Assembly (NCBI GenBank): GCA_963979005.1
Contig: CAXBVF010000066.1
Location: 1 to 5,845, forward strand
From: UBA6164 sp963979005
Lineage (GTDB): Bacteria > Patescibacteriota > Gracilibacteria > BD1-5 > UBA6164
Reading direction: 5' to 3'
Length of the DNA: 5,845 nt
In this document: piece after piece, positions 1 through 5,845 of the stretch
Numbering within the stretch: position 1 is the first letter of the stretch
Layout of the letters: each line of letters starts with the position of its first letter
The notes under the pieces: model-generated
The model's input: the letters and a program-made list of their open reading frames with translations, nothing else
Databases searched by the model: none
Told to the model about the DNA's origin: nothing
Position numbers and translations under genes: made by a program

Positions 1-3000
1 TTTTAACTATAGCTTCATAAGCTTGTGTTCTACCAGCAACATCATCAGATTTGATTGTTATCATTTCTTGTAAAATATTACTTGCAGCATATGCCTCAAG
101 AGCCCATACCTCCATTTCTCAAAATCTTTGACCTCAATTTTGTGCCTTACCTCAAAGTGGTTGTTGTGTAACCATTGAATATGGTCAAACAGATCTAGCA
201 TGAATTTTATCTTCAACCAAGTGATGTAGTTTAAGCATAAATTTAACTCAAACCATAGTTCTTTCAGCAAAAGGTTCTCAAGTGTTACCATCCATTAATT
301 GAACTTTACCATCTGAATCCATTCAAGCTCTTTCCATTAAGTCAGTTACCTGATCAATAGAAAGACCATTTAATATTGGAGTTGCAACTTTTATTCAAAG
401 TTTCCTTGCAGCCATACCAACATGTGATTCAAGTACTTGACCAATGTTCATACGAGATACAACTCATAGTGGATTTAATATAATATCTACTGGAGTTCCA
501 TCTTCCATAAAAGGCATATCTTCAGCTGGAACAATTCTAGAAACAATTCATTTGTTACCATGTCTACCAGCCATTTTATCTCATAATTCAATCTTTCTTG
601 TTTGAGCAACAAATACTTTTATTTGTTTGAATACTCAAGTAGGTAGATTATCACCATTTTCTCTTTTTAATACATGAACTTCAAGTATTTTACCTCATTG
701 TCCTGATGGTAATCTAAGTGAAGAATCTTTAACATCTTTTGATTTATCACCAAATATAGCTCTAAGTAATCTTTCTTCTGGAGAAAGTTCTTGTTCACCT
801 TTTGGAGTAATTTTTCAACAAAGTATTGAACCTCATTCAACATAAGCTCAAACTCTAATTATTCAATCTACATCAAGGTCTTTTAATTTAACACTTGATA
901 CATTTGGAATATCATCAGTAGTTTGTTCGGGCCCAAGTTTAGTTTCACGAACATCAGTAGAATATTCTTTTATATGTATTGATGTAAAAGAATCATCTTC
1001 AACTAATTTGCTTGAAATAATAATCGCATCCTCAAAATTATAACCTTGCCATGGCATATATGCTACAGTTAAGTTTTTTCAAAGTGCTAATTCTCATTTT
1101 TCACATGAATGTCCATCACATAAAACATCTCCCTTTTTAACTTTTTGTCCATGAGATACAAGTGGAACTTGATGAACTATCATATCATGATTTGATCTTT
1201 TGAATGTAGTTAAAGTGTATAACTTCTTTTCTCATGATTTATATAATACAGATATATGTTTAGCATCTATTCAGATTACTTCTCAGTCATCTTCAGCTAT
1301 AATAACATAACCTGATCATTCTCAAACAATTCTTTCCATACCTGTTCCAACAACTGGAGATTCAGGTCTAACTAAAGGAACTGCTTGTCTCATCATGTTC
1401 GACCCCATTTCCGCTCTTGTCGCATCATCATGCTCTAAGAAAGGTAGAAGTGAAGTTTCAATTGACATTGTTTGTTTTGGAGAAACATCAATATGAGTTA
1501 TTTCTCTAATATATGAAATAGTTGGTTCATTTCATGCTCTAGAAGATATTCTAGTATCAGTAAAATTACCAAATTCATCTGGTTTTGAACCAGCTTCAGC
1601 AATATTTAATACTCTTTCTTGATGAGCATCAAAATAATCAAAATTACTAGTTAAATATCATCTAACTAATACTTCTTTAGCTTTTATTCATTTTTTAATA
1701 GCTTCAGCATCTTTAGCTGTAATATATGCTTTATCTTTAACGATTACTTTTCCGTTATCTCACATAATATCTCATAGAGCTATTCTGTTAACAGCTGATT
1801 TACCATCATTTTTAGCATAATGTTCTACAGTTCTAAACGGAGTTAATAAAAACCCATGTTTATTTACTTTTGAATAAGATGCAAAGTGAAGTACTAATCA
1901 GATATTTGGTCCTTCTGGAGTTGCAATTGGACATATTCTACCATATTGAGTTGGATGAACATCTCTAACTTCAAAAGAAGCTCTTTCTCTAGTAAGTCAA
2001 CCCGGTCATAGAGCAGATACTCTTCTCTTGTGTCCTAATTCTGAAAGTGGATTCGATTGATCCATAAATTGTGATAATTGAGAAGAACCGAAAAATTCTT
2101 TCAATATAGCAATAATTGGTCTAGAGTTTATAAATGTACCTGGAGTAGCATCATCAAGTTCAACTATTGTCATTCTATCTTTTGCTATTCTTTCCATTCT
2201 AGCTATACCAACTTTGATTTTATCTATAACTAATTCTCATACCGATCTAACTCTTCTATTTTCTAGGTGATCAATATCATCTGGTGTATGATTTTTTGCT
2301 CAGTAAACAAGATTTAAAAAATATCTTAAACTTGTAACCAAATCCTCAAGTGATAAGAATTTACCATTTTCGTCTTCATATGCTTTATCAATTCCTAACT
2401 TAGATTTCATTTTAATTCTAGCAATTTCACCTAAATCAAATCTTTTTTCATCAAAAAAAGTAACATTAAATAATTCTTCTACTCTTTCATCAGTAGCTAA
2501 ATCACCTGGTCTTAATAATTTGTATAAAACATGAAGCGCTTCCATTCTATTAGTTGTTTTATCTTTTTCTAAAGTTGGTCCAATATTATTAGCAATAATA
2601 TCATCACCTAAGTCTTTAAAAGTATCTAGTATTTCAGCATTTGATTCCATACCAAAAGCTCTTAAAACAACAGAAATAGGAAGTTTTCTTTTCTTATCAA
2701 TTTTTACATTGATTATTCATTTTTTTTCTATATCTATTTCAAACCATGAACCTTTACCTGGAATAACTTTTAAAGCATGTCCAGTTTCTCACAAAGTAAA
2801 AAATATACCAGTTGATCTAACAATTTGATTTACAATTACTCTTTCAATTCAATTTACAATAAAAGTTGCCATATCAGTCATAAGAGGAACTCATCCCATA
2901 TAAACATCTTGTTCTTTTATTTCACCCGTTTCTTTATTTAACATCTCAAGTCTCACTTTTAAAGGAGCTTCATAGTTAAGATTTTTTCTAGTACAAGTTT

Positions 3001-3259
3001 CTGGATCATATTTAGGTTCTTCTAAAGCAAATCATTTGTAATAAATATCTACTTTTTCTAGTGAATGATCAGATATCGGAAACGAATCATTAAAAACTTT
3101 ATCAATTCAGTTTGTTAAAAATTCATTATAAGAATCTAATTGAACTTCCAAAAGTTCAGGAATTCATACAACAGATCTATCATCAGTAAAGAAGTGACGA
3201 CCTTTTATGTCATATAAACTTCCAACTTCTATATTTTTTTGTGAAGCTTTTTTAGCCAT
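1..3259 (-). CDS. rpoB: DNA-directed RNA polymerase subunit beta, C-terminus cut by the window edge
   Basis: This is the catalytic beta subunit of RNA polymerase, which forms the active-site cleft with beta prime. About 1086 residues are visible with TGA read as Gly. In order: the N-terminus (SLYDIKGRHFF), the lobe segment FIVNGIERVIVNQIVRSTG, DDIDHLENRRVRSVGEL near residue 326, the rifampicin-pocket cluster at 391-417, ALGPGGLTRER near 416, SPKQTMSIETSLLPFLEHDD, MPWQGYNFEDAIIIS at 735, GDKMAGRHGNKG near 894, and GEMEVWALEAY near 1047. The reading ends at YEAIVK, so only the short C-terminal tail is missing. About forty in-frame TGA codons are present, mostly at conserved Gly positions; Trp uses TGG. 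I chose the ATG at 3259 (MAKKASQ). An in-frame ATG at 3268 is also possible. Neither has a Shine-Dalgarno sequence. The gene has its own promoter and follows a terminator, not rplJL. Identity is certain from the motifs. Confidence 0.98.
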
Positions 3260-3385
3260 ACAATACATATTAGTTAAAATAAATAAAATGTATGAGGAGG
3301 AGTTACTCAATCAGGTTACCTCATTTTTTACAACACGAAAAACAGCCCAGACTCATCAGAAATACACAATCTAAGTCAGTGCGAT
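3260..3385 (-). promoter_or_regulatory. rpoB 5' leader, about 125 nt, with possible hairpin
   Basis: This is untranslated sequence between the predicted rpoB transcription start (about 3385) and the ATG. The first ~28 nt, reading CACTGACTTAGATTG and onward, are shared with the leader of the second promoter copy. The rest is unique to rpoB. ATGAGG (3324-3319) can pair with CCTCAT (3297-3292) around a 21-nt loop. The 3' arm lies in a CTCCTCCTC run that resembles an anti-Shine-Dalgarno sequence. A two-codon frame (ATG AGG TAA) sits on the 5' arm. I do not recognise a named riboswitch or ribosomal-protein site. A regulatory role is inferred only from the length and structure. Confidence 0.4.
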
Positions 3386-3391
3386 AGGAAG

Positions 3392-3419
3392 ATTATAGAA
3401 AGAAATAGATTAAAAGCAA
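3392..3419 (-). promoter_or_regulatory. rpoB promoter (sigma70-type)
   Basis: On the minus strand, TTGCTT (-35, 3419-3414) is followed by a 16-bp spacer and a perfect TATAAT (-10, 3397-3392). Transcription should start near 3385, giving rpoB a leader of about 125 nt. The box follows the T-run of the toxin-antitoxin terminator directly, so rpoB appears insulated from upstream transcription. The same hexamers and spacing occur at 4012-4039. Confidence 0.8.
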
Positions 3420-3420
3420 G

Positions 3421-3450
3421 AAAAAAAACTAAGAAAAATTTTCTTAGTTT
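3421..3450 (-). terminator. Rho-independent terminator of the toxin-antitoxin operon
   Basis: On the minus strand AAACTAAGAA pairs with TTCTTAGTTT around an A/T loop, followed by a run of eight T (partly within the stem). It begins immediately after the toxin stop codon. The stem contains only two G-C pairs, which is weak but usual for so AT-rich a genome. The symmetrical A- and T-runs may let it work in both directions. Confidence 0.75.
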
Positions 3451-3717
3451 CTATGGAAAAATGTTATAAATATCATTCCTATTTCTTATTCTCAATAATA
3501 TAAGCTTATCTCACTCTAATTTAAAACCTATTCTATAATCTCAAATTCTAATTCTATAAAAATCTGAAAATCACTTCATAAGTTTTATATTAGAAATATC
3601 ATAAATATTATTTACTTTTTCTATTTTATTTAACTTATCTATGACTCTTTTTTCTAATTCTAAATTTTTAATTTTCTTAAAATCTTTTTTAAAGGAATTA
3701 TCTACCTCTATAATCAT
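3451..3717 (-). CDS. RelE/ParE-superfamily toxin
   Basis: This 88-residue protein starts at MIIEVDNSFKKDFKK and ends in the family's typical C-terminal beta-sheet: FYRIRIGDYRIGFKLEGDKL, then ILLRIRNRNDIYNIFP. The block YRIRxGDYRIG followed by a hydrophobic strand and R-x-D-I-Y is the hallmark of RelE-type mRNA interferases and the related ParE gyrase poisons. Candidate functional residues are R55, R57, R62, R76, R80 and Y84. An Asn (N79) stands where many relatives have His. Length is normal for the family. TGA gives the conserved Gly in RIGDYR. The start overlaps the end of the antitoxin gene, and AAGGA lies only 3 nt upstream, so translation is probably coupled. The target (ribosome-bound mRNA or gyrase) cannot be told from sequence. 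A terminator follows the stop directly. Confidence 0.88.
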
Positions 3718-3887
3718 ATTTCCTTTTTAAAAGAGCTAAAACTACTTTTTACTCAAGTTTCTCACTTAATCATTTGATTTCACAAAACAATATCTTCAAA
3801 ATCTTCACTATTAACAAAAGTCTCTAAATTTTTCAGAGAAAAATTATTCATAGTCTTTTCTTTTATTTTAATTGTTGCTACAGTCAT
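3708..3887 (-). CDS. Antitoxin partner of the RelE/ParE-type toxin
   Basis: This is a 59-residue protein starting MTVATIKIKEKTMNNFSL. A short beta-strand-like N-terminus is followed by an acidic helical stretch (LETFVNSEDFEDIVLGNQM) and a basic, Ser-rich tail ending KKEIGL. I do not recognise a specific antitoxin family from the residues. The assignment rests on size, position directly upstream of the toxin, gene overlap, and a strand-then-helix layout as in RelB-type antitoxins. The tail would be expected to wrap the toxin, and the N-terminus may bind the operon's operator. The frame contains four TGA codons. Read with the standard code it would be broken, with one TGA forming a classic ATGA overlap with the toxin start. 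Under code 25 it continues two codons to TAG. A TATAAT lies 10 nt upstream of the ATG. Confidence 0.75.
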
Positions 3888-3897
3888 AACTTTTAAA

Positions 3898-3903
3898 ATT
3901 ATA
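3898..3903 (-). promoter_or_regulatory. -10 box next to the antitoxin start
   Basis: A perfect TATAAT on the minus strand ends 10 nt before the antitoxin ATG. Normal spacing would start the transcript only a few bases before the ATG, so the mRNA would be close to leaderless. No convincing -35 hexamer is seen 16-18 bp upstream, and the surroundings are very AT-rich, so chance occurrence is possible. Confidence 0.45.
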
Positions 3904-3935
3904 TCTTAATAAATTTAATTATATAAACTATATGT

Positions 3936-3973
3936 AAAAAAGCAAATAATATATACGATATATATTATTTGCT
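3936..3973 (-). terminator. Hairpin with T-run in the toxin-antitoxin leader (attenuator or sRNA terminator)
   Basis: This is a perfect 15-bp inverted repeat (arms 3941-3955 and 3959-3973, 3-nt loop). The minus-strand arm begins AGCAAATAATATATA, and the hairpin is followed by six T including the last stem base. The T-run is only on the minus-strand side, so it looks like a terminator for transcripts from the promoter at 4012-4039. It lies about 50 bp before the antitoxin start. The same palindrome could instead be an operator for the antitoxin. The stem is almost all A/T. Confidence 0.6.
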
Positions 3974-3977
3974 AATA

Positions 3978-4069
3978 AGAAATACTCAATCTAAGTCAGT
4001 GTAATAGGAGGATTATAGGAAGAAGTAGATAAAAAGCAAGAAAAAAACTAAGAAATTATTTCTTAGTTT
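3978..4069 (-). repeat. Direct repeat copy B (terminator + promoter + leader start)
   Basis: This is the partner of 3358-3450, about 88% identical by eye. It abuts the TAA at 4070-4072 that ends the phosphoribosyltransferase remnant and leads into the toxin-antitoxin leader. The conserved segment stops just before the 15-bp hairpin, which copy A lacks. Confidence 0.85.
4012..4039 (-). promoter_or_regulatory. Promoter upstream of the toxin-antitoxin operon
   Basis: TTGCTT (-35, 4039-4034), a 16-bp spacer and TATAAT (-10, 4017-4012) on the minus strand match the rpoB promoter hexamer for hexamer. Transcription should start near 4005. The hairpin at 3936-3973 would end most transcripts at about 70 nt unless it is bypassed; read-through would deliver the toxin-antitoxin mRNA. 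Confidence 0.75.
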
Positions 4070-4071
4070 TT
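4041..4071 (-). terminator. Rho-independent terminator after the phosphoribosyltransferase remnant
   Basis: The minus strand carries a 13-bp stem (4071-4059 with 4055-4043, loop of 3) whose 3' arm runs into seven T. The plus strand also ends the stem in five T, so it may be bidirectional. The last coding triplet of the remnant (TAA, 4072-4070) overlaps the stem. Confidence 0.75.
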
Positions 4072-4330
4072 AAACTTCATTTATAACTTCATACAATAGC
4101 TAATCATATAACTTTTTTTACAAATCATCTTTCTTTTATATTTTTACTGTTTCGTTCAATGTAGCTCAACTTCAAATTGCATCATCAATAAGTAAAATCG
4201 TATCTGATTTAAATTTTTTGTCTAGAACAAAGATTGTATCTCTTGCATTCACTATTCTATCAGATTTTTTATTAAGTGATTTTTGTGCTACAACCTTATC
4301 TAGACAAACGTTATCAAAAGTATCTTCCAT
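4070..4330 (-). pseudogene. Decayed ComF-like phosphoribosyltransferase, C-terminal half only
   Basis: The frame from ATG 4330 gives 64 residues and holds the PRPP-binding loop of type I phosphoribosyltransferases, ILLIDDAIGSGATL, preceded by AQKSLNKKSDRIVNARDT, which matches the region before that loop in ComF-like proteins. It then hits TAA at 4138-4136. The protein clearly resumes in another frame from 4142 (NIKERGFVKKVIGLAIVGSY), so one A appears lost from the A-run at 4141-4145. A third frame ends YEVINEV-stop at 4093-4070, resembling the tail of this family. The N-terminal half (about 100-150 residues) is absent. A TAG lies directly before the ATG, and the pilin gene ends 46 bp upstream. 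Intact relatives are linked to DNA uptake or nucleotide salvage. This copy is probably dead, unless the frameshift is a sequencing error or a programmed slip. Confidence 0.8.
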
Positions 4331-4376
4331 CTAATAACTAATTAGAAAGATTTTTTCAAAAATATGAATTGGCAGA

Positions 4377-5825
4377 CTAGTTTTTAATACACACTACTGA
4401 GAAACCGTTATTCTTAAAGTAAGAGAAACCATACACTGTAGCATTAAGAAAAAGATTACGACTCCATGAAAGAGTAATATCTCTCTCAGTAGATGTCCAC
4501 CAGTTACCTGAAGAAAGACGATTAGAAAAATTAGGAATAGGTCCGCGGTAACCAGGAAGAGTAGATACTATTCAAGAAAATTTATTTCAAGTCCATCATG
4601 TAGCTCAGGCCTCAGTTAAAGCTAACCATTGATCAGTAGTAGGTAAAAACCATCAAGTTCATAATTGTCAGCAGACTGAATAAGTAGTATTTTCAGGGGC
4701 AATACAATTATTTGTATCACAACTAACATCAAATCACATTGCTTCTGACCACGTATAAAATCATCAATCTGTATCACAATTATTTGAATCATCACTATAA
4801 CACCATTTTTCTATTATATTTATATCTGATGGTACTGTTGATCAAGTCAACATAATTCAATGATTCATATTTTGACTAGTCCAACAATTTAAATCTGGTC
4901 ATAAAGTAGTAGTGTATGTTTCTCATCATGCTGATACTGAATCTCAACATGTGAAAGATGGAGTAATAACTCTTATAGTTTCATTTAATACTATTGTATC
5001 AAATAATCATGCTAATGTAGCATTGTCTACTGATTCATTCAATACATAATTATAAACTCAATTAGTATTTAATGCTGTTTCGCTCACATATGCAGCTTTT
5101 ATTACTTCAATAACTGCTGCTTTAGTTTCATCATCTGCATCAGTGTCTGGTATTAATGCTCATGTCAGAACTAGTCATATTAATGATCATGTACTCGCAA
5201 CAACATTTCATTGTTCTGGTACATTATCTCATCTATCTATTACAGTTGACTCTAATGTTAATTGTGTTATTTCAGATGTAACTCAATTTCTTACCTCTGT
5301 ATTTATTATACTTGGTATTGGTACTATATGAGCAGATGTTTTTATGAATAAACCATTATAATTTCATGTAATAATTGGTATTACTTCTGTTCATGCTGCA
5401 CTTGTTTGTCAGATTATATTTAATGCAATTCAGTCTCATTCTAATAAACTTAATATTTCTAACTCATTTCTATTATTTGATACTGAATATATATATCTCT
5501 TACCTGTTAATGGATCTCTTGGTACTTCTGTCATATTTCTTGATATGTTTTTTATTACATTATCTCAAAAATATCATTGATAGAATAATGTATTTCATGA
5601 ATATGTTAAGCTACCATTATCATCTGGCAATGGATATTTCCCTGCATTTAAATGAAATAGTTCTAGTGATGTTTTCATATTTGATGTATCTGAGATTCTT
5701 ATGCTATCTCTTGCATCTTTTGAATATCATTGTAGTGATATGAATGCTATTGTTCATAAAATAGCTAAAATTGTGATTACTACTATTAATTCTACTAATG
5801 TGAAGGCTTGTTTTTGTTTAGTCAT
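4377..5825 (-). CDS. Type IV prepilin-like protein with C-terminal FISUMP domain
   Basis: This complete gene encodes 482 residues. The N-terminus MTKQKQA-FTLVELIVVITI is a class III signal sequence: a basic leader, cleavage expected before Phe8, Glu at mature position 5, and a hydrophobic helix to about residue 31. Processing by prepilin peptidase (PilD type) would place it in a surface pilus or pseudopilus. Residues 32-130 resemble the pilin head of Candidate Phyla Radiation prepilins (KYPLPDDN, VPRDPLTGKRYIYSV). I do not recognise 150-290. Residues 291-482 form a FISUMP domain (Fibrobacter succinogenes major paralogous domain): WCYSDD, FYTWSEAM, GTGWFLPTTDQW, WWTSTE and GFSVVCIKN. All eight Cys lie in this part, suggesting disulfides outside the cell. 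About 34 Gly are TGA, next to TGG for Trp in GWFLP. The last 62 codons have no TGA and a different codon bias. No Shine-Dalgarno is visible. Adhesion or ligand binding is likely but inferred. Confidence 0.92.
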
Positions 5826-5838
5826 AATATTTTTTAAA

Positions 5839-5844
5839 ATTATA
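5839..5844 (-). promoter_or_regulatory. -10 box of the pilin-FISUMP gene
   Basis: TATAAT on the minus strand ends 13 nt before the ATG at 5825, predicting a leader of only about 6 nt. The -35 region lies outside the window. The stretch TATAATTTTAAAA is identical to that in front of the antitoxin gene, and both coding sequences begin ATGACT. Confidence 0.5.
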
Positions 5845-5845
5845 A

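Larger units (their letters stand above)
3358..3450 (-). repeat. Direct repeat copy A (terminator + promoter + leader start)
   Basis: This copy aligns to 3978-4069 with about ten substitutions and one single-base gap over 93 positions, by eye. Read on the minus strand it carries, in order, a terminator hairpin, a -35/-10 promoter and the first ~28 transcribed bases. It abuts the toxin stop codon at 3451-3453 and leads into rpoB. The promoter hexamers are identical in the two copies, while the hairpin loops and leader bases have drifted. Confidence 0.85.

Noticed and set aside
61..291. An open frame of 76 codons on the minus strand
   Set aside because: It is out of frame with rpoB, whose conserved C-terminal motifs (MVTQQPLGGKAQ, GEMEVWALEAY) cover the same bases once TGA is read as Gly.
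3315..3360. Hammerhead ribozyme: CTGATGAGTC in the rpoB leader
   Set aside because: The required GAAA after stem II is not on the same strand, and no matching stem III or cleavage triplet is seen.
3286..3360. Signal recognition particle RNA or other housekeeping small RNA upstream of rpoB
   Set aside because: The conserved SRP loop bases (GGAAGCAGCC type) are absent and no closing helix is visible.
3941..3973. Plus-strand terminator
   Set aside because: The hairpin is followed by a T-run only on the minus strand; on the plus strand it continues AATAAG.
4345..4376. Terminator or cruciform directly after the pilin-FISUMP stop, as often found beside DGR variable regions
   Set aside because: Only a short T5-G-A6 symmetry is present, with no stable stem.
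5143..5743. Two plus-strand open frames (5143-5331 and 5375-5743), the second very hydrophobic
   Set aside because: Both are antisense to the intact pilin-FISUMP gene. The hydrophobic Leu/Ile/Tyr-rich composition is what the complement of AT-rich coding sequence gives, and no family is recognisable.
1..5825. Mycoplasma/Spiroplasma-type code (TGA = Trp)
   Set aside because: TGA falls on invariant glycines, while the conserved tryptophans of RpoB and FISUMP use TGG.
1..5845. CRISPR array, tRNA or rRNA genes, insertion sequence, DGR template repeat or reverse transcriptase
   Set aside because: I found no spaced short repeats, no cloverleaf or rRNA signatures, no transposase or reverse-transcriptase motifs, and no second copy of the pilin gene's 3' end on either strand.

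Overview
The window is AT-rich and every gene I can read lies on the minus strand. TGA is read as glycine. In rpoB and in the pilin-like gene, in-frame TGA codons fall where these families have invariant glycines (for example ALGPGGLTRER, GDKMAGRHGNKG and PLGGKAQ in RpoB). Conserved tryptophans use TGG. TAA and TAG are the stops. This is genetic code 25, which points to Candidatus Gracilibacteria or Absconditabacteria (BD1-5/SR1) of the Candidate Phyla Radiation. The window alone does not decide between the two, and code 4 (TGA = Trp) does not fit.

Layout from right to left, the direction of transcription. (1) 5839-4377: a promoter -10 box and a complete 482-residue gene with a type IV prepilin N-terminus and a C-terminal FISUMP domain. 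Its last ~62 codons have strikingly different codon use. (2) 4330-4070: a decayed ComF-like phosphoribosyltransferase remnant, ending in a terminator. (3) 4039-3936: a strong promoter followed about 40 bp later by a perfect 15-bp hairpin with a T-run, so most transcripts may stop after about 70 nt. (4) 3903-3451: a two-gene toxin-antitoxin operon with a RelE/ParE-type toxin, ending in a terminator. (5) 3419-3260: a second copy of the same promoter and a leader of about 125 nt. (6) 3259-1: rpoB, truncated by the window edge; about 1086 residues are present and the extreme C-terminus is missing.

The terminator-plus-promoter stretch occurs twice, at 3358-3450 and 3978-4069, about 88% identical by eye. 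The two copies bracket the toxin-antitoxin cassette, and each begins directly at the stop codon of the gene upstream of it. A simple history is that the ancestral order was phosphoribosyltransferase - terminator - promoter - rpoB, and that the cassette arrived with, or caused, a duplication of this boundary. rpoB is housekeeping, the TA pair and pilin-FISUMP gene are accessory, and I see no functional link between them. Apart from the regulatory stretches listed, no gap longer than 300 bases lacks a gene or gene remnant.
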